Source: Rugamonas apoptosis (lineage in GTDB: Bacteria; Pseudomonadota; Gammaproteobacteria; Burkholderiales; Burkholderiaceae_D). From it: a stretch of 64,000 nucleotides of DNA. The notes beneath the pieces are model-generated. The model ran no database searches and was not told the DNA's origin. It was given only the letters and a program-made list of their open reading frames with translations. The DNA lies in assembly GCF_014042355.1 (NCBI RefSeq), contig NZ_JACEZU010000008.1:307368-371367 (forward strand), in the 5' to 3' direction. Numbering within the stretch: position 1 is the stretch's first letter; every line of letters starts with the position of its first letter. This document shows positions 1 to 7,997 of this stretch, in pieces. Position numbers and translations under genes: made by a program.

Positions 1-1
1 C

Positions 2-313
2 CAACTGGGCCAGTCCGGCCTGGTGGAGACGGTGCGGGGACGTAACGGCGGCTTGCGTCTGGGGCGCGAACCCAAGGACATCAACATCGGCCAACTGATC
101 CGCGACACGGAAACGGACTTCTACATGGCCGAGTGCTTCGACCGTGACCACAACACTTGCCCGCTGACGGGCGATTGCCGACTCAAGTCCGCGCTGGGCC
201 AGGCCACCCGCGCCTACCTGGACGTGCTCGACCGGCTGACCTTGCAGGACATGCTGCCCGGCGCCGCGCCGTCGGCCGAAGGCGTTCCCGTCATCCTGCA
301 GCGCCGCCCCTGA
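2..313 (+). CDS. nsrR: NsrR-like Rrf2-family regulator, C-terminal part
   Basis: The window opens inside this gene, so the N-terminal DNA-binding helices are missing. The visible 100-odd residues contain a glycine-rich wing (GRNGGLRLGR) and a three-cysteine cluster spaced C-x7-C-x5-C (ECFDRDHNTC then PLTGDC). In Rrf2 proteins of the NsrR type these cysteines bind an iron-sulfur cluster that senses nitric oxide. The gene would repress NO-detoxification genes lying outside the window. It ends at a TGA and converges on the SRPBCC gene. NsrR rather than IscR is inferred from the cysteine spacing and context. Confidence 0.8.
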   Translation, partial: QLGQSGLVETVRGRNGGLRLGREPKDINIGQLIRDTETDFYMAECFDRDHNTCPLTGDCRLKSALGQATRAYLDVLDRLTLQDMLPGAAPSAEGVPVILQRRP

Positions 314-348
314 TCTGGCGCGGGCGGCGCCGGCGCCAGCGCCCGTCC

Positions 349-921
349 CTACCCTTCCCCTGCCGTAGCCTCGACCCCGGCCATACGGGGCGCCGGCGCC
401 TGCCCTTCCAGTACCGCTTTCAGGCGCCGCAGCGCCTCGGCCGATTCGGCCGTCACCTGGCGCCGCACCCGCAACTGGTCAGCCAGCAGGAACAACAGAT
501 TGGGCCGCGCGTAATCGAATTCGCGCTCGAACAAAGTGCCGCCCTCCACCGCCGTGAGCCGGTAGCTGACCTTGCCGCTGCCACCATCCTCGATCTTGCC
601 GGCGATGGCCCAGCGCTCCGGCACCTGGCGCTGCACCACCGTCCAGCGCACCCGGCCCTGGTAGCCGGCCACGATGAAATCCTCGTCCACCACTTCGCCC
701 ACCCGCAGCGAATGGTCGGTCGCCCCCGCCACCGCCAGCGAGGACGGATGCCAGCGCGGCCAATTGCCCGGCGTGGTCACATAATCGAACACGGCGCCCG
801 GACTGCGGGCGATCACGGCGCTGCTGCGCACCGCGCCCGGCGGCAACGGCAACGGCGCCAGCAGCACGGCGCCCACCACCACCAGCAGGACCACGCCAAA
901 CACGGGAACGCGCCTCATCAT
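349..921 (-). CDS. SRPBCC (polyketide cyclase/START-like) protein with N-terminal membrane anchor
   Basis: A protein of 190 residues. Residues 5-28 are hydrophobic after MMRR, so they form a signal anchor or uncleaved signal peptide. From about residue 33 the sequence follows the SRPBCC ligand-binding fold: SPGAVFDYVTTPGNWPRWHP is the typical first helix and strand, and a long C-terminal helix follows. The ligand is unknown and no catalytic residue can be assigned. A strong AGGAGG lies directly upstream; either of two adjacent ATG codons could start it. It looks like a stand-alone gene. Confidence 0.7.
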   Translation of the reverse strand: MMRRVPVFGVVLLVVVGAVLLAPLPLPPGAVRSSAVIARSPGAVFDYVTTPGNWPRWHPSSLAVAGATDHSLRVGEVVDEDFIVAGYQGRVRWTVVQRQVPERWAIAGKIEDGGSGKVSYRLTAVEGGTLFEREFDYARPNLLFLLADQLRVRRQVTAESAEALRRLKAVLEGQAPAPRMAGVEATAGEG

Positions 922-1233
922 GCCTCCTCTCCTGTTTACCGGATGGCGCCGGCACGCGCGACCGCCGCCGGCGATGCCGGCCGCGTTGCCTCATTATAGC
1001 CACGCCGCGCCCCACTACCGCTGGCCATCCGTTTTCGATTATGCTGAGCGTGGCCCGCCGGCGCGCATGCCCGCTGCGCGCCTCGTCCAGCACCGTCAAC
1101 CCAACCAGATCCAGCCAGCCATGCACGCACCGCGTATCGATCACCTGCTGCACACTTGCCGCACCGCCCGCCCGCGCATGGCAGCGCGCGCCATACCAGG
1201 AACGGCACCAGAAGCGGCATCAGGAGCGGCGCC
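922..1233. other. Intergenic region upstream of mdcD
   Basis: About 310 bases between the divergent SRPBCC and mdcD genes. Several open frames run through it because of the high GC content, but none shows family resemblance, a convincing ribosome site or a hydrophobic pattern. The only clear signal is AGGAG at 1222-1226, seven bases before the mdcD start. No mdcA, mdcB or mdcC piece could be recognised here. Confidence 0.5.
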
Positions 1234-2130
1234 ATGAGCAGCTACCAGGCGGCGAGCGCGCACGAGCGCCTGCACGCCCTGTTCGACGCCGGCAGCTTCC
1301 AGGCGTTCGATGCGCCGGAGCAGCACATGGCCAGTCCCCACCTGGCCCAATTCAACATCCCGGCCCAGCCCGACGACGGCGTGGCCGTGGGCCGCGCCAG
1401 GCTGAACGGAATGACCGTCTACACGGCCGCGCAAGAGGGACGCTTCATGGGCGGCGCCGTGGGCGAAGTGCATGGCGCCAGATTGACCGGCCTGCTGCGC
1501 CGTGCCGCGCGCGACCGGGCGGCGGCCGTGGTGCTGCTGATCGAGTCGGGCGGCGTGCGCCTGCATGAAGCCAACGCGGGATTGATCGCCATTTCCGAAG
1601 TGATGCGCGCCCTGCTGGCCGCGCGCGCCGCCGGCGTGCCGGTGGTGGCGCTGGTGGGCGGAGCCAACGGCGCCTTTGGCGGCATGGGCATCGTCGCCAG
1701 TTGCGCCAACGTGGTGGTGATGTCGGAACCGGCGCGGCTGGCCATGTCAGGCCCGGAAGTGATCGCCAGCGCCAACGGGACAGCGGAATTCGATCCGCGC
1801 GACCGCGCGCTGGTATGGCGCACCACGGGCGGCAAGCACCGCTATCTGCTCGGTGATTGCCAGATGCTGGTGGCCGATGACATGGCGGCCTTCCGCCAGG
1901 CGGCCCAGGACGCCATCGCTTCCTGCGCCGGCGCGCCGGTGGAACTGACGCTGGCGGCGCTGGAACAGGAACAGCGCCTGCTGGCCGCGCGCATCGAACG
2001 CTTTGACCAACTGCGCGATCCGGTGGACATCTGGCAAGCGCTGGGCATGCCGGACGCGCAACACATCCCCGCACTGGAGACGCAAGCCTTCATCGAGGCC
2101 GCAGCGCCGCACCGGCTGGGCGTCGCATGA
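1234..2130 (+). CDS. mdcD: Biotin-independent malonate decarboxylase, beta subunit
   Basis: The product is about 298 residues of the carboxyltransferase (crotonase-fold) superfamily. With the gamma subunit it decarboxylates malonyl bound to the MdcC acyl carrier, giving acetyl-ACP and CO2. Family features include GRARLNGMTVYTAAQEGRFM, the oxyanion-hole stretch SGGVRLHEANAGL and GGANGAFGGMGI. The ATG at 1234 is chosen over the longer open frame because it has AGGAG at ideal spacing and matches the family's N-terminus. The stop overlaps the mdcE start (ATGA). The alpha subunit, acyl carrier and phosphoribosyl-dephospho-CoA genes that normally flank it are absent. Confidence 0.9.
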   Translation: MSSYQAASAHERLHALFDAGSFQAFDAPEQHMASPHLAQFNIPAQPDDGVAVGRARLNGMTVYTAAQEGRFMGGAVGEVHGARLTGLLRRAARDRAAAVVLLIESGGVRLHEANAGLIAISEVMRALLAARAAGVPVVALVGGANGAFGGMGIVASCANVVVMSEPARLAMSGPEVIASANGTAEFDPRDRALVWRTTGGKHRYLLGDCQMLVADDMAAFRQAAQDAIASCAGAPVELTLAALEQEQRLLAARIERFDQLRDPVDIWQALGMPDAQHIPALETQAFIEAAAPHRLGVA

Positions 2131-2879
2131 TGGCGTGGACCGCATTGGTGGCGGCCCTGTTCCCGCAAGGGCACGCGATCACGGAGCAAGACGACTTGCT
2201 GAGCGGCGTCGCGCAAGTGGATGGCGGGACGGTGGCTGTCATCGGCACCACGCGGCACGCCAGCATCGGTGTGGAGCTGGCGCTGGCGCAAGCCCAGGCC
2301 GTACTGCGCACGGTGCGCGAAGCGCCGGGCCGGCCCATCGTGCTGCTGGTCGATACCCAGGGTCAGCGCCTGCGCCACCGCGATGAAATGCTGGGCATCC
2401 AGCGCTACATGGCGCACCTGGGCAAATGCCTTGAACTGGCCCGCCAGCGCGGCCATCGCATTGTCGCGCTGGTGTATGACCAGGCGCTGTCGGGCGGCTT
2501 CGTCAGCAGCGGCCTGATGGCCGACGCCTGCTACGCCCTGCCCGATGCCACCATCCGCGTCATGGCACTACCGGCCATGGCGCGCATCACCAAGATGCCG
2601 GAGGCAGTGCTGGCTGAACTGGCGCATAGCAATCCCGTCTTCGCGCCAGGCCCAGAGAACTACCTGCGCATGGGGGGCCTGGAGGAAATATGGCGCGGCG
2701 ATCTGGCCACCGCGCTGGCCAAGGCATTGGCCGAAGCGCAGCCAGCCGACCACCGCGCCGCGCTCGGCCAGGCGCGTGGCGGGCGCGCCTGCGCCCAGCC
2801 TGTGCTGACGGCCGTGATGGAAGCGGGCCGGGCCGCCCAGAATGAGCGTGCCCGGACCGTCAGGCCGCGCCGATACTAA
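2127..2879 (+). CDS. mdcE: Biotin-independent malonate decarboxylase, gamma subunit
   Basis: A product of 250 residues and the partner of MdcD in the acyl-CoA carboxyltransferase-fold heterodimer. Recognisable segments are PIVLLVDTQGQRLRHRDEML, ALSGGFVSSGLMADACYALP and ITKMPEAVLAELAHSNPVFA. Length and domain are intact, and translation is coupled to mdcD by a four-base overlap. The C-terminus is arginine-rich and atypical. No mdcG or mdcH follows; the next gene is a convergent phasin. Function therefore depends on alpha subunit, carrier and cofactor genes elsewhere, or the pair is a relic. Confidence 0.88.
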   Translation: MMAWTALVAALFPQGHAITEQDDLLSGVAQVDGGTVAVIGTTRHASIGVELALAQAQAVLRTVREAPGRPIVLLVDTQGQRLRHRDEMLGIQRYMAHLGKCLELARQRGHRIVALVYDQALSGGFVSSGLMADACYALPDATIRVMALPAMARITKMPEAVLAELAHSNPVFAPGPENYLRMGGLEEIWRGDLATALAKALAEAQPADHRAALGQARGGRACAQPVLTAVMEAGRAAQNERARTVRPRRY

Positions 2880-2910
2880 CTGGCGGGTCTGGTCAACGCG
2901 CTAATCAGAC

Positions 2911-3594
2911 TCAGGTTTCCTTGCGTGCACCCGGCTTACCGGCGCTGGCTGGTGGCGTGCCCTGGTGCATGCCAGGAGCGGACGAACTACCCTGCTGCAT
3001 GCCAGCGCCCGCCGTGCCGCCGCCCTGCATGCCCGACGACGACTCACGCCCTTCCATGCCGTCGCCATGGGCGCTCTGCAGCGTGGACGAGCCCCGCATT
3101 TCATTGCCGCGCGCCGCCTGGCGCATGCCTTGGTCGGCCAGGCGTTCGAACGGATCGGTGAACTTGCGCATGGCGTCCTGCTGGTTGCGCACGGTCTTTT
3201 CCGTCTCTTCGGTCGCCACGCGCGCCACCTCGTCGGCCAGGGCCTTGGCGGTGCGGCTCGTTTCGGCCACATGCTCCTCGGCCACCTTGGCCAGGTCCAC
3301 GTGGGTGTCGGCGGCGATGCGCGATACATGCTGCTGATAGGCGCGCAGCTTTTCGGCGGCCGGCTGGGCGTGGGCGGCTGCCGCGGCCAGCACTTCGGTC
3401 GGACGGTTGGCCGTCAACATCTGCTGGCCTGCCACGCTGCCTTCCTCAAGCATGGTCTGGGCCAGTTGCAGGTTCAGGTCGCTGTACTGCTGCATGGTGC
3501 GGAACAGGGATTTGGACATGTCGTTAAAGTACGACAACTGCGCCTCCAGGTGAGTCTTGGCGGCGGGGGTTACGGTTTGCTGGAATGGATACAT
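2911..3594 (-). CDS. phaP: Phasin family protein (polyhydroxyalkanoate granule coat)
   Basis: A 227-residue protein. Residues 1-150 form the amphipathic, alanine- and glutamine-rich helical phasin domain (MYPFQQTVTPAAKTHLEAQ, then a helix rich in AAAAAHAQPAAEKLRAYQQH). Phasins coat polyhydroxyalkanoate granules in the cytoplasm and regulate their size. The last 70 residues are low-complexity Gly/Ser/Met/Gln (SSGMQGGGTAGAGMQQG), probably disordered. GAGG lies five bases before the ATG. The phasin assignment is firm; the exact paralogue is not. Confidence 0.85.
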   Translation of the reverse strand: MYPFQQTVTPAAKTHLEAQLSYFNDMSKSLFRTMQQYSDLNLQLAQTMLEEGSVAGQQMLTANRPTEVLAAAAAHAQPAAEKLRAYQQHVSRIAADTHVDLAKVAEEHVAETSRTAKALADEVARVATEETEKTVRNQQDAMRKFTDPFERLADQGMRQAARGNEMRGSSTLQSAHGDGMEGRESSSGMQGGGTAGAGMQQGSSSAPGMHQGTPPASAGKPGARKET

Positions 3595-3796
3595 GAATGC
3601 CTCGAATAGTGTAAGTGACGGGAGGTGAAATTGCGGAATACCCGCTTGCTGCGGAGCATTCGGCAGTCGAACGGCCTAGCGATTCGCGGCTGGTGCGCGA
3701 AAGACAAGGCTACGTTAGCAGCACCTGCAAGGCATGATCTGGATCAAACGTGTGGGCCTTTCGAAGCGCCACCACGGCGCCTACCGGTCACACGTT

Positions 3797-4195
3797 TTAT
3801 AGCGGCAAGGATAATTGCGGCGCCGGTACCGGCTGAGGCTCTGGTGCGGCCCTGGTGGACGCTGGCACCGGCGCCAATGTCGCCGGTTCCCAGGCGAAAC
3901 AGTCCGGCCCCAGCGCCAGCGCGCGCGCCAGTTCGGCCGCCTGTTCGGGCGACAGGTCCGGGTCCAGCCAGGTGGCCGCGTCGGCCGCCTCCAGCACCAG
4001 CGGGCTGCGGTCGTGCACATCCACCATGCCGCCGCGGGAATCGGTGGTCAGCAGCACGAAGCCCGTTTCCGACGGATGGGCGCCGGCCGGCGCGAAGCTG
4101 GCCAGCGCCAGCATGAACAGGGGCGCGCGGTCCTTGCGATGGATATGCCAGGCCTGGCGCTGGCCCTTCTCGCCCGTCCATTCATACTTAAGTGC
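3797..4195 (-). pseudogene. SRAP (YedK/HMCES-like) protein, 5'-truncated by an insertion
   Basis: The reading frame starting at 4249 matches the SRAP family only from about residue 21 (KYEWTGEKGQRQAWHIHR). It continues through LLTTDSRGGMVDVHDRSPLV and WLDPDLSPEQA to a proline-rich tail. SRAP proteins shield abasic sites using the N-terminal Cys2, which becomes free after Met removal. That residue and the first half of the domain are missing, and the first 20 residues here come from unrelated lower-GC sequence. The break at about 4195 marks the left edge of the mobile island. Almost certainly non-functional. Confidence 0.75.
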
Positions 4196-4371
4196 AGCTG
4201 ATATAGCAACCGATGACCTATTGAGTAGCCATATGCCTGGCCATCTCATGCCGACGATGCCGACTTAATTCATTAAGTCAATAAATATGTCAATATAGCC
4301 CGTGAACCCTGCTTCTTATTGACAAATTTTTCCGAGTTACGGATGTCGCCGTTTGAATATTCTCGCCAGCA
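4196..4371. other. Island left flank without genes
   Basis: AT-richer sequence directly after the SRAP break, with no credible reading frame. It carries a perfect seven-base inverted repeat, GACTTAA-ttca-TTAAGTC, at 4262-4279. It presumably comes from the inserted element rather than the host gene. Confidence 0.4.
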
Positions 4372-4436
4372 CCGCCACCTATTCTCGTGAAGCGCCGCCA
4401 CCTATTCTCGTGAGGTGCAGCCACTGATTCTTGAAT
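4372..4436. repeat. Three tandem copies of a ~23-bp unit, probable transposon terminal repeats
   Basis: The 19-mer ccgccacctattctcgtga occurs exactly at 4372-4390 and 4395-4413, a 23-base period. A degenerate third copy (cagccactgattcttgaat) lies at 4418-4436. Periodic terminal repeats of about 20 bases are typical of IS21-like and some other large transposons, where they bind transposase. No matching transposase gene remains nearby, so this is probably an orphan end. Family assignment is inference. Confidence 0.55.
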
Positions 4437-4627
4437 CGCCACGACTACCGTAGACATTCCTGAGCCATAATTTAGGCAAAGGAGAAATCATGAGTGGGAA
4501 GCGTTATATTGAGATGTTTTACAATCCGAAGCGCCGGCACGGATTTAATGACAGGCTTTCGCCAGCAGAGTTTGAGCAAAGGCATTTTGAACGGCACAAG
4601 GGTGTCTAGCAGACTCGTGGCGATTCA
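4432..4627 (+). mobile_element. Internally deleted IS3-family relic with inverted ends
   Basis: The ends match as inverted repeats: TGAATCGCCACGA at 4432-4444 and its complement at 4615-4627, in the TGA...TCA arrangement typical of IS3. Between them lies a 39-codon frame, 4490-4609, with a good ribosome site (AAAGGAGAA). It encodes the last part of an IS3 OrfB transposase: YIEMFYNPKRRHGFNDRLSP followed by AEFEQRHF. Only this C-terminal tail remains and no catalytic residues are left. No target duplication is visible. The relic is either a decayed IS or a miniature element mobilised in trans. Confidence 0.65.
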
Positions 4628-4648
4628 TTTGGTGTCCTCAGCCACGCC

Positions 4649-5242
4649 TTAGTTCCTGCCGGTAGTATTTGCACTTGCTTCTTGTCTATCGACGGCTGGT
4701 AAACGCACCGCAGTTGCGCCATAAAAAGCGCTGCGGCGATTCTCGACGTAACTGCATGGGTCGGCGGGCAGGATCCAGGTTGCTACCATTCGAAATCTTC
4801 CTGCTGCGCTCGGTTCTAGATTGACCATGTCTCTGGCTGCCTTTATAGCTTTCAATATCCGCTCATCGGCTTCAGCCGACAGTCGCTGTGCGCCGCCAAG
4901 GAGCAGGGCAATGGTCAGTGGCTGGACGTTTAGAATGTTCGCAAGGGCATCTGCAAACGTGAAGTCTTTGCCAATACCAGCACGCGCGGGATCACATCGA
5001 TCGCGAACAAGTTGCGAGAGGAATGAAAGTCCATCCTCCGCTTGAAGTCTGGCCGCATCAACCACCATCACGCGCATGCCGCCAGCCTCTAACATTGGCG
5101 CCAAGTCCCAAAAGAATTGAGCGGACTCATCGGTTGAGGGCAGTTGAACAAACACGCCGGAAGCCATCCCCATATGAAGCGGGCCAGGAAACAGTAATTC
5201 ATCAGCTATTTGACTTGGGCTTAGCGTAAAGGGGTTTCTCAT
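4649..5242 (-). CDS. Hypothetical protein, AAA-ATPase-like but without Walker motifs
   Basis: A 197-residue protein with no firm family. The layout resembles a small AAA/STAND-type ATPase: MRNPFTLSPSQIADELLFPG, then FFWDLAPMLEAGGMRVMVVD where a P-loop would precede, then LTIALLLGGAQRL where a Walker B (hhhhDEAQ) would be, then ILKAIKAARD and RMVATWILPAD. The P-loop lysine and both Walker B acids are absent, with GG replacing DE. This is either an inactive homologue or a false resemblance. It overlaps the upstream gene by four bases (ATGA), so the two are probably co-translated. Composition is below the window average. Confidence 0.5.
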   Translation of the reverse strand: MRNPFTLSPSQIADELLFPGPLHMGMASGVFVQLPSTDESAQFFWDLAPMLEAGGMRVMVVDAARLQAEDGLSFLSQLVRDRCDPARAGIGKDFTFADALANILNVQPLTIALLLGGAQRLSAEADERILKAIKAARDMVNLEPSAAGRFRMVATWILPADPCSYVENRRSAFYGATAVRLPAVDRQEASANTTGRN

Positions 5243-5490
5243 GAGTCTCTCGAAGAAGCGAAACGATCAGCTTCAAACAGGCGAGCCGCCGCTGTCAGCT
5301 CAACAATATGTTGGCGCCCTTTTATATCCAAGGCCACGAGGGGTCGCTTTATTACTTTAGGAATTATCGCATTCATACCCGTGCTGGTGGGGGGGAATCG
5401 TCTTGAAAGAGACGAGTATGGCGGCACATTGTGCACCCCGCTATTGAATTGATAGCCGGATCGATTCGTTTTCACAATGATACGATCCAC
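5239..5490 (-). CDS. Small hypothetical protein in the same operon
   Basis: An 83-residue frame opening with GTG immediately after the stop of the upstream antitoxin-like frame and overlapping the next gene by ATGA. That zero spacing on one side and overlap on the other is the main evidence that it is translated. The sequence is basic at the N-terminus (MDRIIVKTNRSGYQF) with a PRF-rich middle. I recognise no family and see no membrane segment. Confidence 0.4.
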   Translation of the reverse strand: MDRIIVKTNRSGYQFNSGVHNVPPYSSLSRRFPPTSTGMNAIIPKVIKRPLVALDIKGRQHIVELTAAARLFEADRFASSRDS

Positions 5491-5808
5491 TCAAGCTTCC
5501 CTGTAAGCCCTTGCTGCTGCTAGAACTAAACTAGATTCGTCGGCTTCAATTGCTTCAAGGGGTGTTCGGCGGCCTAAGGATAGCCGCACGCCAGTAAAGA
5601 ATTGCCACTTGCTGGCCCCGGGGAGGTCGCTTAATTCTCTACTCACCGCCTCAAGTAGTTCCCGATTTAGACGCCGTGATGCGTAGAATCGCGGATATAA
5701 CCTTTTGCCATCGTCAGCATTCAGGGAAAAGATACGGTAGCTTGTTTCCTCATCGACGATAACTTGCGGGGTTACTCCTAACAGCTCTGCTACCCGCCGG
5801 GCGTTGGG
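5491..5808 (-). pseudogene. Antitoxin-like protein (Xre/MbcA/ParS-type C-terminal domain), 5' end lost to IS
   Basis: An open minus-strand frame reads NARRVAELLGVTPQVIVDEE, YRIFSLNADDGKRLYPRFYA, SKWQFFTGVRLSLGRRTPLE and AIEADESSLVLAAARAYREA before a TGA at 5491. The motif W-x-F-F...LG-R-R-T-P-L-E-A with a following alanine-rich helix is typical of the toxin-binding domain of DUF2384-type antitoxins. The start is missing because the IS3 copy abuts the frame at about 5808. No RES-type toxin follows; the next two genes are unrelated. Family call by memory of the motif, moderately sure. Confidence 0.5.
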
Positions 5809-7087
5809 ATATCCCTCGCGACAAAAGCTTTCCGAGTGGGTTGGCGAACGCTATCCAGAAACTAAGAAAGCCGTTGTTGGCAAGGTGAGCAAACCGGCAG
5901 CCTCATTGGACTCGAAGCGCGCAGCTGTCTACGAGCTGTGTACGCGCGAGGGAAATGCGCAGGACATAGCCTCAAAGCTGGACGTCGCCCGCGTGACGCT
6001 GTACAACTGGAAGAATCAGTTACTTGGCCGAGAGGCCCCGGCATCCATGAAACGAGAAAAGGGCCCGCCATCAGAATCGGACCGGAACGATTTGGAGCAA
6101 CAGGTCGCGGCGCTCCAAGATGAAATTCGCAATCTGAAGCTGGAACACGACCTTCTTACGAAAGCGAATGAACTCCTAAAAAAAGATCTGGGCGTCGACC
6201 CGCGACTCCTGAGCAACAAGGAGAAGACGATGTTAGTTGACGCCCTGAGAGAGGAGTATGCCTTGCGAGAGCTGCTTGATCGGCTCGACTTGCCGCGCAG
6301 CTCTTATTTCTACCATCGGTCCCCGTTACGCGTTGCCGATAAATATGCGGAAGTACGTCCGGCGATCACCGAGATCTTCGAGGATGCCCATCGCTCCTAC
6401 GGCTATCGGCGGATTCAAGCTGCGTTGAACAGGCAGCGCGTGTTTATTTCGGAGAAAGTCGTGCGACGCCTAATGAAGCAAGCGGGCCACATTGCGGCCA
6501 GGCCAAAGCGCCGCAGGTATCGTTCTTATGTTGGAGAAATCAGTCCCGCCCCAGAGAACCTCATCAATCGCGATTTTCAAGCGACGGCTCCCAACGAAAA
6601 GTGGCTCACGGACATCTCGGAATTCCATATCCCGGCAGGGAAGATTTATCTGTCGCCGATGATCGACTGTTTCGATGGCATGGTCGTTAGTTGGTCGATT
6701 GGCACAAGCCCTGATGCAGAGCTAGTGAACACTATGTTGGATGCGGCTATCGAGACCGTGACCGAGAGTGACGAGAAACCGATCGTCCATTCTGATCGTG
6801 GTGGTCACTATCGATGGCCGGGCTGGTTAGCTCGGGTTGCTGGTGCGAAGCTGACGCGATCAATGTCGCGCAAGGCGTGCTCGCCCGACAATGCAGCTTG
6901 CGAAGGTTTCTTCGGCAGGCTGAAGACGGAGATGTTCTATCCTGGGGACTGGCGGTCGACGACGATCGAACAATTCGTGGATGTGCTCGATAAATACATT
7001 CGCTGGTACAACGAAAAGCGCATCAAGAGCTCTCTTGGCTATCTGAGCCCGATCGAGTATCGTGAAAGCTTGGGGTTAACGATGTAA
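5804..7087 (+). CDS. IS3-family transposase, single frame, 5'-truncated
   Basis: The open frame holds an N-terminal helix-turn-helix region (GYPSRQKLSEWVGERYPETK; DVARVTLYNWKNQLLGRE), a leucine-zipper-like coiled coil (about residues 95-130), an HTH_21 segment and an rve integrase core. The DDE triad is visible: WLTDISEF, VHSDRGGHY and EGFFGRLKTE. It ends with the usual WYNEKRIKSSLGYLSPIEYR. Most IS3 elements split this into two frames joined by frameshifting; here it is one. The frame begins inside the conserved GYPSRQ motif at a TTG next to the antitoxin-like gene, so the first 20-30 residues and the left inverted repeat are missing. The copy is probably immobile. Confidence 0.85.
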   Translation: MGYPSRQKLSEWVGERYPETKKAVVGKVSKPAASLDSKRAAVYELCTREGNAQDIASKLDVARVTLYNWKNQLLGREAPASMKREKGPPSESDRNDLEQQVAALQDEIRNLKLEHDLLTKANELLKKDLGVDPRLLSNKEKTMLVDALREEYALRELLDRLDLPRSSYFYHRSPLRVADKYAEVRPAITEIFEDAHRSYGYRRIQAALNRQRVFISEKVVRRLMKQAGHIAARPKRRRYRSYVGEISPAPENLINRDFQATAPNEKWLTDISEFHIPAGKIYLSPMIDCFDGMVVSWSIGTSPDAELVNTMLDAAIETVTESDEKPIVHSDRGGHYRWPGWLARVAGAKLTRSMSRKACSPDNAACEGFFGRLKTEMFYPGDWRSTTIEQFVDVLDKYIRWYNEKRIKSSLGYLSPIEYRESLGLTM

Positions 7088-7244
7088 ACCAGTCCAAGAA
7101 AAGGTCCGCATCCCCTTCGCGCCCTTCACACCTTCGCCCCAGCCTCGGACGACTTGTCCGACGTCCGGCGGGAAGCTGAAGAGTGCGCGTCTGGCGGGAG
7201 CATCGGGATGGTGAGCAAAAGCGCAGCCTTCCCTGGGCCGGCCT

Positions 7245-7997
7245 TCAATTGGCAGGTACTCCGCCCGCATCAGGAATAGAATAGTTATACGCTCGCAATA
7301 TACGTGCATAGTTGCCATCACGTCTCATCGACTCGAATGCCTGGCGCCAGATCTTCACGCGCTCCGGGTTCATATGCCGCGGGCCTCCGAAATAAATACT
7401 GTAGTCCCCGAGCACAGCACCAAACTTCCAGGCCGAATGCTCTTTAAAGTGAGATTGCGCATACAGCATGGTTCCGTAGCCAACAACCCATGCGTCAATG
7501 CGCCCTATCGCCAATTTGCGAACATTGCTCTCGACGCTAGCCACGGATTGAATGTTGCTAAATCCCAGACGGTTGGCCGCATATTCCGCAGCCCCGCCAA
7601 GAACAACGCCTATACGTAGATTACGGGCTGCCTCAACAGAAGAAATGTCCACCCCGGCGTCCGCGTTGGCTACCAACACAATACGGTCGTCCAGCAATTT
7701 GAACAGCCACGTATATTCAGCCTGCCGGCTCTCGGTATAAAGAAGGGTAGTCAGTGTATCGGCATTTCTACGCGCCAGCTCAGCTTGTCTGCGTGTCGGC
7801 ATGGGATTAACCGTGCCACTATGCCCCACGCGCAGCGCGGCCTCGTGCACTATCTCATACAGGACGCCCTTCGTAACGCCATCTTCAATGCAAATAAAAG
7901 GCATCACGTTGGCCACCAGCAGGGTTTCTTCCGAATATGCGCAGGTCGTAAGCAGTGCCAGTGAATAAGCGCAAATGATGTGTAGCATCCTCATCAT
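7245..7997 (-). CDS. Periplasmic amino-acid-type solute-binding protein (SBP_bac_3 family)
   Basis: A product of 250 residues. Residues 1-23 are a signal peptide (MMRMLHIICAYSLALLTTCAYS, cleavage probably before EETLL). The mature part follows the family-3 periplasmic-binding-protein pattern: MPFICIEDGVTKGVLYEIVH, then NPMPTRRQAELARRNADTLT, then LRIGVVLGGAAEYAANRLG. Many such orphan proteins in Burkholderiales lack a transporter, and none is beside it here. The ligand is unknown. Its promoter faces the TetR gene at 8167, across a region containing a TetR-type half-palindrome pair. Codon use is more AT-rich than the catabolic cluster. Confidence 0.7.
   Translation of the reverse strand: MMRMLHIICAYSLALLTTCAYSEETLLVANVMPFICIEDGVTKGVLYEIVHEAALRVGHSGTVNPMPTRRQAELARRNADTLTTLLYTESRQAEYTWLFKLLDDRIVLVANADAGVDISSVEAARNLRIGVVLGGAAEYAANRLGFSNIQSVASVESNVRKLAIGRIDAWVVGYGTMLYAQSHFKEHSAWKFGAVLGDYSIYFGGPRHMNPERVKIWRQAFESMRRDGNYARILRAYNYSIPDAGGVPAN

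Noticed and set aside
1041..1568. A gene starting at 1041 and running into mdcD
   Set aside because: Its later part is mdcD in the wrong frame, and the first part has no ribosome site or homology.
4372..4436. CRISPR array
   Set aside because: Only two exact repeats and one degenerate copy with 4-base spacers; no cas genes. Terminal transposon repeats are a better explanation.
4649..5490. RES-type toxin paired with the antitoxin-like remnant
   Set aside because: Neither the 83- nor the 197-residue product shows RES features; the pairing was not claimed.
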